Assembly: GCA_963806045.1 (NCBI GenBank) | Contig: CAWDWP010000004.1 | Location: 1 to 64,000, forward strand | Direction of reading: 5' to 3' | Length of the DNA: 64,000 nucleotides | DNA from: DATCHW01 sp963806045 | GTDB lineage: Bacteria > Bacteroidota > Ignavibacteria > Tepidaquicellales > Tepidaquicellaceae | Part shown: positions 17,660 through 28,151 of the stretch, piece by piece | How positions within the stretch are numbered: the first letter of the stretch is position 1 | Layout of the letters: each line of letters opens with the position of its first letter | Notes under the pieces: generated by a model | Databases searched by the model: none | The model's input: the letters and a program-made list of their open reading frames with translations, nothing else | What the model was told of the DNA's origin: nothing | Made by a program: the position numbers and the translations under genes

Positions 17660-17738
17660 TCTATAAAGCGGGATTTATTTTTATACTTGAACTTCTGGTG
17701 ATTTTAAGGAAACGAGGAAATTTGTGCTATTAAAATAA
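17660..17738 (+). pseudogene. Remnant of a T9SS sorting-domain gene end
   Basis: AGCGGGATTTATTTTTATAC at 17667-17686, then GATTTTAA...GAAATTTGTG..TTAAAATAA, matches base for base, with a few differences, the last 70 bp of the intact plus-strand propeller genes (encoding SSGIYFYTL...KKFVLLK). No propeller precedes it in frame. It is followed by the same AAATTTTAAAATTATGAAAAA junction that joins the intact genes, so a former first member of the array has been lost except for its tail. Confidence 0.75.
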
Positions 17739-17751
17739 AAATTTTAAAATT

Positions 17752-19882
17752 ATGAAAAAAATAATAGTAATTTTATTTTGTTTAATTGTACATTGTACAT
17801 TGAAGATTGAAGATTGCGAAGCGCAGTGGTTCTGGCAGAATCCCCTTCCGCAGGGAAATAATTTAAATAGTGTAAAATTTGTCAATGAAAATACAGGATG
17901 GGCAGTCGGATATAACGGAACAATTATTAAAACCATTGACGGAGGAAATAACTGGATATTCCAACTAAGTGGTACTACTTATGATCTGAGATGCATTAGT
18001 TTTATCGATGCATATACTGGATGGATAGCCGGATGGACTTATTACAACACCATAATTCTAAAAACAACAAATGGTGGAACTAATTGGACAGAACAATCAT
18101 CTGTGGTAAATAATATGATGGGATCGATATGTTTTATCAATTCTAACATCGGATGGATTGTAGGTGGTGGTGGAATGGTTTTAAAAACTTCGAATGGGGG
18201 AATAAACTGGGTTGTGCAACATACTGATTCGACAAGGGCATTACAATCTGTATATTTTCTTGATTCTCTGAACGGTTGGATTGCAGGGGGTGGTACACCT
18301 TCTGATCATATTATTCTAAGAACTACAAATGGTGGAATAAATTGGCAAGATCAAATTAACGGTCCGGGATTACCATTTATTTCTATCTGTTTTGCGAATA
18401 AGAATATAGGTTGTGCTGTAGGCAATAATAGTGAGATTGTAAGAACTACGAATGGAGGATTGGACTGGATTTATGCATCGATACTTCCCTATTATGACAT
18501 CTATTCTGTATATTTTACCGATACAAATACAGCTATAGCGGTAGGATTTCGAGGGAGAATTATTAAAACTACAAATGGGGGTGAGAACTGGATCGATCAG
18601 ATGAGTGTAACATTAAATGCGAATTCGCTTATATCGGTTACATTTGTCAATTCAAATACTGGCTGGGCAGTGGGAGTGGCAGGTAGAATTCTAAAAACAA
18701 CAAATGGAGGAGCAAACTGGACTATTTTTTCAGATATAGCTAATCAAGCTCTTCATTCAATATATTTTATTGATAATAATACAGGTTGGACAGTTGGTGA
18801 CGATCCGCAAAGCTTAAATATTATTATTAAGACAACCAACGGAGGAAACAACTGGATAAAACAATCACCGCCTTCATCAGATAGTTATTATTCTATTTAT
18901 TTTATTAATGCCAGTACAGGATGGATCGTTGGTGGAGCAGGTTCAATAATTAATACAACAAATGGAGGAGCAAACTGGATTATTCAGACTAGTAATTCTA
19001 TTTACTGGCTACATGCAGTTCATTTTGTTAACACGAATACGGGTTGGATTGCTGGTTCGAGTGGTACCATACTCAAAACCACAAACAGTGGCACAAATTG
19101 GTTAACTCAATCGAGTGGTACTTCTTACAGTCTGCTTTCGTTAGATTTTTCAGACTCAAATACAGGATGGGCAGTCGGATATAACGGAACAATTATTAAA
19201 ACCATTGACGGAGGAAATAACTGGATTAATTATTCGTATGGTGGAACTATTAATTATTCGGTTTATTTCATTAATGCAAATACAGGTTGGATCGCCGGAA
19301 ATTTTGGCACAATTCTTAAAACAACTAACGGCGGCGAGAATTGGATAATACAAGCAAACTTAAATCCTATTACCCTCAGTTCAATTTATTTTATTAATTT
19401 AAATACAGGTTGGGCAGTCGGAAGCACTATTATAAAATCAACAAACGGTGGAACTAATTGGTTTAATGTATTGAATTTGGCGCTCGGAAATTCACTCCAA
19501 TCTGTATATTTCTCGGACTCTATTAACGGTTGGGCTGTAGGGCCATTTGGAACTATTTTGAAAACAACAACAGGTGGATTGACTTTTATATCAAAGACAG
19601 GTGCTGAAATCCCCGAGAATTTTTTATTATCCCAAAATTATCCGAATCCGTTTAATCCAACGACAAACATTCGCTATGAAATTCCAAAGAGTGGATTTGT
19701 AAAGCTTGTAGTCTTTGATATTCTCGGACGGGAAGTACAAACATTAGTCAACGAAAAACAAAACGCAGGAACATATGAAGTGACATTTAACAGCCGGTAG
19801 TAATCTTTCAAGCGGGATTTATTTTTATACTTTAACTTCGGGAGATTTTAAAGAGACAAAGAAATTTGTATTATTAAAATAA
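17752..19882 (+). CDS. YCF48-like double beta-propeller with T9SS sorting domain, array member 1 (frameshifted near the end)
   Basis: About 709 residues after one correction. A signal peptide (to about residue 24, CEAQW) precedes fourteen repeats of the form NTGWAVG-x-x-GTIIKTTNGGxNW, the YCF48/photosystem II assembly-factor type blade, then the sorting domain (LSQNYPNPFNPTTNI). An extra C at 19794-19795 gives a premature stop after VTFNSR; the other frame continues SNLSSGIYFYTL to KKFVLLK ending at 19882. Without the tail the protein would lose its secretion signal. Array members share long identical blocks. The exported protein's ligand is unknown; the YCF48 resemblance is structural and does not imply photosynthesis. 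Confidence 0.87.
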
Positions 19883-19896
19883 AAATTTTAAAAGAT

Positions 19897-22032
19897 ATGA
19901 AGAAGATAATATTTACATTATTCATTATTCATTTTTCATTAATCATTGCAAATGCACAAAGTACCTGGCTCTGGCAGAATCCCCTTCCGCAGGGAAATAA
20001 TTTAAATTGCGTAAAATTTGTCAATGAAAATACAGGATGGGCAGTGGGTTTTAACGGTACAATTATTAAAACCACAGACGGAGGAAATAGCTGGACTCTA
20101 ATATCAAGTGGAACATTGTATGAACTTAAATCAGTTTATTTTACTAATGAATATACTGGATGGGTTGTTGGTGGAACGAATCCGGGATTTAATATTATTC
20201 TTAAAACCACTAATGGAGGAATAAATTGGATATCACAATCTTCCGGGGTAAATAATTATTTAACCTCTATCTGTTTTATTAATTCTTTCACAGGCTGGGT
20301 TGTGGGAACTCCAGGGATAGTGCTGAAAACAACAAACGGAGGAACAAACTGGACTATTCAACGAACTGATTCTTCAAGGGTATTTCAATCGGTATGTTTT
20401 ATTGATTCTCTGAACGGTTGGATTTCAGGGGGTGGTACACCTGGTGAGTGTACAATTCTAAGAACTACAAATGGTGGATCAAATTGGCAAGTCTTGGTCG
20501 ATGGAAGTATTTATCGTTTTCTTTATTCTATACATTTTGCAAATAAATATTTGGGTTGTGCTGTAGGTTTCAATGGAATGATTATAAGAACTACAGACGG
20601 AGGGATAAATTGGATTAATGTATCAATACCTTATGCAAATGAATTCAAGTCTGTTTACTTTACGGATACAAATACAGCTATAGCGGTTGGTTATCGGGGA
20701 CGCATTATTAAAACAACAGACGGTGGAGCAAACTGGTTTAACTTATTAAATGAATTTATAGATGATAATACTCTTACCTCTGTTAACTTTGCCAATTCAA
20801 ATACCGGCTGGGCAGTCGGAGTAGCCGGCAGAATATTTAAAACTACAAATGGCGGAACAAACTGGACTATTTTTTCAGATGTGACCGTAGGTGCTCTTCA
20901 TTATGTTCAATTTATAGATGAAAATACTGGTTGGGTTGTAGGAGATGACCCTCAATATTTAAATATTATTATGAAAACTACAAATGGGGGTTACAATTGG
21001 ATAAAACAATCACCGCCATCATCAGATAGTTATTATTCAATTTATTTTATTAATGCCAGTACAGGATGGATCGTTGGTGGAGCAGGTTCAATAATTAAAA
21101 CAACAAATGGAGGTGCAAACTGGATTATTCAGACTAGTAATTCTATTTACGGTCTACAGGCAATTCAATTTGTTAACACTAATACGGGTTGGATTGCTGG
21201 TTCGGGTGGTACCATACTAAAAACCACAAACAGTGGTGCAAATTGGTTTACTCAATCGAGTGGTACTTCTTACCCTCTGCTTTCGTTATATTTTTCAGAC
21301 TCAAATACGGGTTGGATTGTAGGACAATATCCCAATATAATGAAAACAACAAATGGAGGAATAAACTGGATTAATTGTTCGTTTGGTACAACTATTAATT
21401 ATTCGGTTTATTTCATTAATGAGAATACAGGTTGGATAACCGGAATTACCGGGAAAGTGTTTAAATCTACTAACGGGGGTTTAAACTGGTCAATACTGGT
21501 AGATGAAAGCCTTGGGGTTACTTACTACGTTTTCTTCAATAATGAAAATACGGGTTGGATTGCCGGAAGCTCAATTTTTAAAACGACTAATGGAGGTACT
21601 AACTGGACAAATGTTTTGTCTAATTTTGGTATACCTCGTTATATTCCAAGTATGTCTTTTATAAATTTAAATACGGGTTGGGCAGTTGGCGGCAAAGGAA
21701 TGATTCTAAAAACAACAAATGGAGGGGTTGTAACTAATGTTATTCAAAACAATTTAAATTCAATTCCGAAAGAATATTATTTATCACAAAATTACCCAAA
21801 TCCGTTTAATCCATCGACAAATATTCGCTATGAAATTCCAAAGAATGGATTCGTGAAACTTGTAGTTTTCGATATTCTCGGACGGGAAATACAAACATTA
21901 GTTAACGAAAAACAATTCGCAGGAACATACGAAGTAACTTTTAACGGGAGTTATCTTTCGAGCGGGATTTATTTTTATACGTTGAGTGTGGGAGATTTTA
22001 AAGAGACGAAAAAATTTGTGTTATTAAAATAA
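19897..22032 (+). CDS. YCF48-like double beta-propeller with T9SS sorting domain, array member 2
   Basis: An intact 711-residue copy. It has a signal peptide (about residues 1-20, IANAQ), the WLWQNPLPQGNNLN opening shared with members 1 and 4, fourteen GW-x-x-G blade motifs each followed by KTTNGGxNW, then a type A sorting domain (LSQNYPNPFNPSTNI ... KKFVLLK). It begins 14 bp after member 1. Blades 8-10 (around PPSSDSYYSIYFINASTGWI) are nearly identical at DNA level in members 1, 2 and 4, pointing to recent duplication or gene conversion. It is probably part of one transcript with the other members. Cell-surface display or release by T9SS is inferred. Confidence 0.9.
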   Translation: MKKIIFTLFIIHFSLIIANAQSTWLWQNPLPQGNNLNCVKFVNENTGWAVGFNGTIIKTTDGGNSWTLISSGTLYELKSVYFTNEYTGWVVGGTNPGFNIILKTTNGGINWISQSSGVNNYLTSICFINSFTGWVVGTPGIVLKTTNGGTNWTIQRTDSSRVFQSVCFIDSLNGWISGGGTPGECTILRTTNGGSNWQVLVDGSIYRFLYSIHFANKYLGCAVGFNGMIIRTTDGGINWINVSIPYANEFKSVYFTDTNTAIAVGYRGRIIKTTDGGANWFNLLNEFIDDNTLTSVNFANSNTGWAVGVAGRIFKTTNGGTNWTIFSDVTVGALHYVQFIDENTGWVVGDDPQYLNIIMKTTNGGYNWIKQSPPSSDSYYSIYFINASTGWIVGGAGSIIKTTNGGANWIIQTSNSIYGLQAIQFVNTNTGWIAGSGGTILKTTNSGANWFTQSSGTSYPLLSLYFSDSNTGWIVGQYPNIMKTTNGGINWINCSFGTTINYSVYFINENTGWITGITGKVFKSTNGGLNWSILVDESLGVTYYVFFNNENTGWIAGSSIFKTTNGGTNWTNVLSNFGIPRYIPSMSFINLNTGWAVGGKGMILKTTNGGVVTNVIQNNLNSIPKEYYLSQNYPNPFNPSTNIRYEIPKNGFVKLVVFDILGREIQTLVNEKQFAGTYEVTFNGSYLSSGIYFYTLSVGDFKETKKFVLLK

Positions 22033-22045
22033 AATTTTAAAACTT

Positions 22046-24238
22046 ATGAAAAAGCTCTTATTTGTTTTTTATTTTTCATTTTTTATTTTTTGCTCAGGTT
22101 TTTCGCAACCCGTATGGCAATGGCTATTTCCTTATCCACAGAGTAATATTGTTTATGAAGTCTATCCTATAGATGCAAATAATATTATTGGTGCTGCTTA
22201 TCTTGGCACAATATTCAAATCAACAAATGGAGGATTAAACTGGGTTACAAACTCATATATAAATAATATATCTGCTCCTTTTGATAAAATTTATTTTTTA
22301 AATAGCAACACCGGATGGGTTTTGAGCTCTTATGGAGTTATTATGAAAACAACCAGTATGGGAGAAAACTGGATACTTCAATATACAAGTATTACGGGTG
22401 AAAATTTCCGTGGAATTCAATTTATTAATAATAATACAGGGTTTATTGTGGGGGGATTAAATGGCGGAGGGTCATTTATATGGAAAACAACAAACTCGGG
22501 CTTTAATTGGTTTACAATAACTACACCAAACCCTAATGCAACTTATTTTTCAGCTCCTTTCTTTTTAGATGAAAATACAGGATGGGTAGTTTCTCATTAT
22601 ATTAATCTCCCATATGGTTATTGTAGTCTTTACAAAACAACAAATTCCGGTATCAATTGGACTGAACAATTATGGAAAGGTTTTATATCTAAAGTTCAGT
22701 TTTTTAATTATAACACGGGTTATCTATGCGGCGGTACTGGAGCTGCGGGTACGGGTACTCAAGGTTTATTATATAAAACTACAAATGGTGGTTTAAATTG
22801 GTCCAATCAACCTTTTGATTCTACTGGAGCAATTCATTTTATGAATTTTTTAAACGAAAGTACAGGTTGGATTTCTGCGGGAGATTCAATTCATACAACT
22901 ACTAATGGGGGGGCTTCATGGATTTCTAATAAAAACGAGGGAGGGAATTTATCTGATATCGATTTTTATAACATATGCGGTCGTAAGGGATATGTTAAAA
23001 TTTATAGAAGTACAAATGCAGGAAATAATTTTTCGATTATATCGAAAGATGATAGTATCGGATTTGCAGATTTACATTTTTTTAATGCAAATACCGGTAT
23101 AGCTCTTGGGGGTACAAATGCTTTTAGAACTACAGATGGAGGTTATAACTGGACAAAGACTGATTTGAATAATTCCTCAAATTATTCACAACATCAAATG
23201 TGCTTTTTTAGATGATAATAAGGGTTGGATTGTTGATAGCCGGAAGTAAAACAGTATTTAAGAGTACAAATGGGGGTATTAATTGGTTTCTAAATAATTA
23301 TCAAATGCAATTTGATACAGTTCGATATGTTTGTACTGCACAACCGGGAATTGTCAAAATAATTGGTAATCATACCATTGCTTCAAGTTCAAACGGAGGA
23401 AACAACTGGTCAGCATTGCAAAGTAGTAAATTCGGGATATGCTTTTTCTTTGATATAAATTCAGGATGGATATTTTCCCAAGGCGATTTATTAAAAACAA
23501 CAAATGGTGGTTTAAATTGGGAAATGAATTTACACCAAACTAGTTATCTCCATTTTGGAGTCTTTTTGAATTTTAACACAGGTTGGGTTACTGAAACGAG
23601 ATATGGCGACTCAAAAGAAGATACTTTATTGATTACAAATAACGGTGGTGCAAACTGGCAAACTCTATATATAGGTGACTTAAATCAAGTTTATTTTAGA
23701 CCTATATTATTATTAAATGAAAATACCGGTTGGGCTTGGGGAAGATACAATAGCAATCCGAGTGTACCATTCATCGCAAAAACTACAAATGGAGGTTTTA
23801 ATTGGAATTTATGTGTTTATGGGGCAGAGTCTCGATCCCGTAGAAGTTTCATTTATTAATGAAAATACAGGTTGGATTTTTGGAGGTCTTCTAATGAAAA
23901 CTACTAATGGAGGGGTTGTAACTAATGTTATTCAAAATAATTTAAATTCAACTCCAAAAGAATATTATTTATCACAAAATTACCCGAATCCTTTTAATCC
24001 AACGACCAACATTTATTATGAAATTCCAAAGAATGGATTTGTAAAACTTGTAGTCTTTGATATTCTCGGTCGTGAAATTCAAACATTAGTTAACGAAAAA
24101 CAAAACGCGGGAACTTACGATGTTACTTTTAATGCCCGCCAGCCCGGGCTGGGTATCAATCTTTCGAGTGGAATTTATTTTTATACTTTAACGATAGGTG
24201 ATTTTAAAGAGACGAAAAAATTTGTGTTATTAAAATAA
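22046..24238 (+). CDS. Divergent double beta-propeller with T9SS sorting domain, array member 3 (three indels)
   Basis: About 729 residues after correction. The blades (WQWLFPYPQSN opening, fourteen degenerate GW-x-x-G/KTTNGG motifs with longer loops) are much more diverged than in members 1, 2 and 4, while the sorting domain (VIQNNLNS to KKFVLLK) is nearly identical to member 2. The reading frame changes in the T6 run at 23204-23209, again between about 23226 and 23236 (GWIV to AGSKTVF), and in the G4 run at 23821-23824 (VYG to QSLDPVEV). Each is explained by one extra base. Homopolymer slippage in a surface protein could be phase variation, but housekeeping genes here show the same defect. 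The C terminus probably came from a neighbour by gene conversion. Confidence 0.82.
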
Positions 24239-24250
24239 AATTTTAAAATT

Positions 24251-26392
24251 ATGAAAAAGATAATTTTTACATTATTCATTATTCATATTTCATTAATCAT
24301 TGCAATTGCACAAAACACCTGGTTCTGGCAGAATCCGCTTCCACAAGGGAATTCTTTAAATTGTGTAAAATTTGTAAACTCAAATACGGGATGGGCTGTG
24401 GGTTATCACGGAACCATTATTAAAACAATAGATGGAGGCAATAACTGGACTCTAATATCAAGTGGGACAATGATTGAACTTACTTCTGTTTATTTTACGA
24501 ATGAATATACCGGATGGGTTGTCGGTGCAACGGATCCGGGCTTTAACATAATTCTTAAAACCACAAATGGAGGAATAAATTGGATATCACAATCTTCCGG
24601 GGTAAATAATTATTTAACCTCTATCTGTTTTATTAATTCTTACACAGGCTGGGTTGTGGGAACTCCAGGGATAGTACTGAAAACAACAAACGGAGGAACG
24701 AATTGGAATACACAAGATACTTTATCAGCAGCTTTTAGAACCGTTTGTTTTATTGATTCAGCGAATGGTTGGATTGTCGGAGGTCATACACCGGGTGAGT
24801 GTACAATCCTAAGAACTACAAATGGTGGATCAAATTGGCAAATCTTGCTTGACGGAGGTATTTATCGTCATCTTTTTTCTGTACATTTTGCTAATAAATA
24901 TTTGGGCTGTGCGGTAGGTTATAATGGAGTAATAATAAGAACTACTGACGGAGGGTTAAACTGGAGTAATGTTTCGATACCTTTAGCATTAGATTTTAAA
25001 TCAGTTTATTTTATAGATTCTAATAATGTTATCGCTGTTGGTTCAAAAGGAAGAATTATTAAATCTACAAATAGGGGTGCGACATGGTTTAATCAATTAA
25101 ATGAAACCATTAATGAGAATTCACTAAGTTCGGTCAATTTCATTAATAATCTTGGCTGGGCGGTAGGATTTTCAGGGAGAATATTAAAAACCACAAATGC
25201 GGGATTAAACTGGACTATTTTTTCAGATGTGACCGTAGGTGCTCTTCATTCTATTCAATTTATAGATGAAAATACTGGCTGGGTTGTAGGAGATGACCCA
25301 CAATATTTGAATATTATTATGAAAACTACAAATGGAGGTTACAATTGGATTAAACAATCACCGCCTTCATCAGATAGTTATTATTCTATTTATTTTATTA
25401 ATGCCAGTACAGGATGGATCATTGGTGGAGCAGGTTCAATAATTAAAACTACCAATGGAGGAGCAAACTGGATTATTCAGACTAGTAATTCTGTTTACGG
25501 GCTACAGGCAATTCATTTTGTTAACACTAATACCGGTTGGATTGCTGGTTCGGGTGGTACCATACTCAAAACCACAAACGGTGGTGCAAATTGGTTAACT
25601 CAATCGAGTGGTACTTCTTACAGTCTGCTTTCGTTATATTTTTCAGACTCAAATACTGGTTGGATTGTAGGAGAATATCCCAATATAATGAAAACAACAA
25701 ATGGAGGAATAAACTGGATTAATTATTCGTTTGGGACAACTATTAATTATTCGGTTTATTTCATTAATGAGAATACAGGTTGGATAACCGGAAATTTCGG
25801 GAAAGTGTTTAAATCTACTAACGGGGGTTTAAACTGGTCAATGCAGTCAGATGTAAGTCCAACGGCCATTAAGTCTATTATCTTCAATAATGAAAATACT
25901 GGTTGGATCGCCGGAAGTACTATTTTAAAAACAACAAATGGAGGAACTAACTGGATAAATGTTTTGTCTAATTTTGGTATATTTGCTGATTTTCAATCTA
26001 TATGTTTTATAAATTTAAATACCGGTTGGGCAGTTGGCGGCAAAGGAATGATTCTAAAAACAACAAATGGAGGTTTGACTTTTGCATCCAAAATAAGTAA
26101 TGATGTTCCTGTGAATTATTCACTATCCCAAAATTACCCAAATCCGTTTAATCCGACGACAAACATTCATTATGAAATTCCAAAGAATGGATTTGTGAAA
26201 CTTGTAGTATTTGATATTCTCGGACGTGAAATACAAACATTAGTCAACGAAAAACAAAACGCAGGAAGTTACGAAGTAACTTTTAACGCTCGCCAGCCTG
26301 GGCTGGGAAATAATCTTTCGAGTGGGATTTATTTTTATACATTGAGTGTCGGTGATTTTAAAGAAACAAAGAAATTTGTGTTATTAAAATAA
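24251..26392 (+). CDS. YCF48-like double beta-propeller with T9SS sorting domain, array member 4
   Basis: An intact 713-residue copy closest to member 2, with the same signal peptide type (about residues 1-20, IAIAQ), WFWQNPLPQGNSLN opening, fourteen blade motifs and a complete sorting domain (LSQNYPNPFNPTTNI ... KKFVLLK). Blade 6 (IAVGSKGRIIKSTNRGATW) and blade 7 differ from member 2 while blades 8-12 are nearly the same, a mosaic pattern expected from recombination. Like member 3 it has the NARQPGLG insertion before LSSGIYFY in the sorting domain. It is the last gene of the array; hairpins but no clear T-tailed terminator follow. Confidence 0.9.
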   Translation: MKKIIFTLFIIHISLIIAIAQNTWFWQNPLPQGNSLNCVKFVNSNTGWAVGYHGTIIKTIDGGNNWTLISSGTMIELTSVYFTNEYTGWVVGATDPGFNIILKTTNGGINWISQSSGVNNYLTSICFINSYTGWVVGTPGIVLKTTNGGTNWNTQDTLSAAFRTVCFIDSANGWIVGGHTPGECTILRTTNGGSNWQILLDGGIYRHLFSVHFANKYLGCAVGYNGVIIRTTDGGLNWSNVSIPLALDFKSVYFIDSNNVIAVGSKGRIIKSTNRGATWFNQLNETINENSLSSVNFINNLGWAVGFSGRILKTTNAGLNWTIFSDVTVGALHSIQFIDENTGWVVGDDPQYLNIIMKTTNGGYNWIKQSPPSSDSYYSIYFINASTGWIIGGAGSIIKTTNGGANWIIQTSNSVYGLQAIHFVNTNTGWIAGSGGTILKTTNGGANWLTQSSGTSYSLLSLYFSDSNTGWIVGEYPNIMKTTNGGINWINYSFGTTINYSVYFINENTGWITGNFGKVFKSTNGGLNWSMQSDVSPTAIKSIIFNNENTGWIAGSTILKTTNGGTNWINVLSNFGIFADFQSICFINLNTGWAVGGKGMILKTTNGGLTFASKISNDVPVNYSLSQNYPNPFNPTTNIHYEIPKNGFVKLVVFDILGREIQTLVNEKQNAGSYEVTFNARQPGLGNNLSSGIYFYTLSVGDFKETKKFVLLK

Positions 26393-26673
26393 GATTAATT
26401 GCTTTTTCGCAAACAAGAAAGTCATCGGATGATGAAAAGAATTCAGCCGATGACCATTCCGAATAAATTTGTTAGAGAGACTTAATAAAAAAAGATGTAT
26501 GTAGATGCGTTACTAATCAGGGATTAGTAACGAGGGGATGATCCGTTTAAATCGACAGACAAAAATAACATTAAAAAGACAGACAAGAATGTCTATCCTA
26601 TTGAAAATACTGATAACCCTTTTTTTCTAAATATCTTTTTAAATACATATTTACTTAATTGCATATACAAAAA
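26393..26673. other. Intergenic region with two hairpins and a short repeat
   Basis: GTCATCGG (26421-26428) pairs with CCGATGAC (26447-26454). CGTTACTAATC-AGG-GATTAGTAACG (26508-26532) is a perfect 11-bp stem with a 3-nt loop. A GACAGACAA motif occurs twice around 26556-26590, the second copy followed by GAATGTCT. No T run follows either hairpin and no gene was found. They may be repeat elements or RNA structures at the end of the array transcript. Confidence 0.6.
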
Positions 26674-28151
26674 ATGAATGCAGTTGAGTTTGTAAATATC
26701 TCGAAAAAGTTCGGTGAATTTTTTGCCAATGATAATATAAGCTTTGATGTACGGAGTAATTCCGTGCATTGCATTGTAGGTGAGAATGGAGCCGGAAAAT
26801 CAACACTGATGAAGGTTCTTTTCGGTGCTTACACCCCAGATACAGGATATTTCAATGTATCCGGAGAGAAAAAATCCTTTAAAACCACTCACGATGCTAT
26901 TGCTTCCAAAATTGGTATGCTCTACCAGCACTTTATGCTAATCGATGATTTTACTGTTCTTGAAAATGTAATTCTCGGGAATGAAATTTCGAAGGGTATC
27001 GGCTTGATTTAAATAAAATCAGTTCTAAACTAAATAATCTTATAGAAATTTACAGCCTTGGACTAAACATCAATAAAAAAATTTCAGATTTAAGCATAAG
27101 TGAACAGCAAAAAGTAGAAATACTGAAATTGCTTTACAGGGATTCATCAATACTAATCTTTGATGAGCCGACTGCAGTGCTTTCTCCATTTGAAGTTCAA
27201 AAATTTTTCGAAGTCGTATATAAATTTAAATCAGAAGGAAAAACAATAATATTCATTACTCATAAACTTAATGAAGTTCTTGAGATTGCTGACCGTGTGA
27301 CGGTATTAAGAAAAGGAAAAGTTGTATATGAAGCAGAAGAAAATAATCTGAATATTTCTGACCTGAGCAAAGCTATAGTAGGTGAAGTCTTAATAAAGGA
27401 TACGGATTTTCTACGGGATGTTATTCCGGAAAAAGAACCGGCTCTGAGTCTAAAAAATATTTGCCTTGAGAAAAATAAAATTAAAGTTCTGAATAATATT
27501 AACCTTCAGCTTTTCGACGGTGAAATACACGGAATTGCAGGTGTAGAAGGTAACGGGCAGGGAGAGCTGATTGATTTGCTCTGCGGTCTTGAGAGAAAAT
27601 ATGAAGGCAGTTATGAACCTGATAACAGGATAATCGGAGTCGTTCCCGATGACAGAATAAAAAAAGGAATGATAAAAGAATTTACAATAGGAGAAAATAT
27701 TGCTCTGAAAAATTATAAAAAGAATTTTATAAATAATAAAATATTTTCAGGTATATCGACCGAAATTATTAGCAAATATGATGTAAGAGTATCGGATGTA
27801 GATTCACCGATGCAGTCACTTTCCGGTGGAAACCAGCAGAAAGTTATTTTTGCAAGGGAAGCCGAAAGCGAGAGCGAAGTTCTGATATTTGCACATCCTA
27901 CGAGAGGAGTTGATATAAATGCAACAAATTTTATACATTCAAGAATTATATTGCAGAGAAATAAAAAAAGAGCTGTGCTCCTTGTATCTTCCGATCTCGA
28001 TGAACTTCTTACATTATCGGATAAACTGAGTGTTATGTATAAGGGAAGGATTTTGAAAACATTTCCGGATATTCAAAATATTATAAATACTCAGGAAGAA
28101 AAAAATAAGCTTGTGGAATCAATTGGTAAACTAATGCTCGGAATTGAATGA
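26674..28151 (+). CDS. BMP-family ABC importer ATPase, double NBD (frameshifted)
   Basis: About 492 residues after correction, with two nucleotide-binding domains as in the sugar/nucleoside CUT2/BMP importers (YufO, NupA type). Domain 1 has Walker A GENGAGKST and the YQHFMLI Q-loop; after the frameshift come LSISEQQKVEIL and FDEPTAVLSP (Walker B). Domain 2 has a degenerate Walker A (GVEGNGQGE), signature LSGGNQQKVIFAREA and ATRG-type PTRGVD, as usual for this family. The shift lies in the AAGGG at 26994-26998, where one G appears to be missing. An ATG at 26674 is preferred over a TTG 15 bp upstream. Two permease genes follow with overlaps. The likely substrate is a nucleoside; no binding protein is encoded here. 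Confidence 0.87.

Noticed and set aside
23204..23824. Phase variation of the surface propeller by T6 and G4 slippage
   Set aside because: The runs are short and the same kind of indel occurs in essential housekeeping genes, so there is no specific evidence for phase switching.
17752..26392. Photosystem II assembly factor (YCF48) as the function of the plus-strand propellers
   Set aside because: The blade type is similar, but T9SS export and the absence of any photosynthesis gene make this a fold resemblance only.
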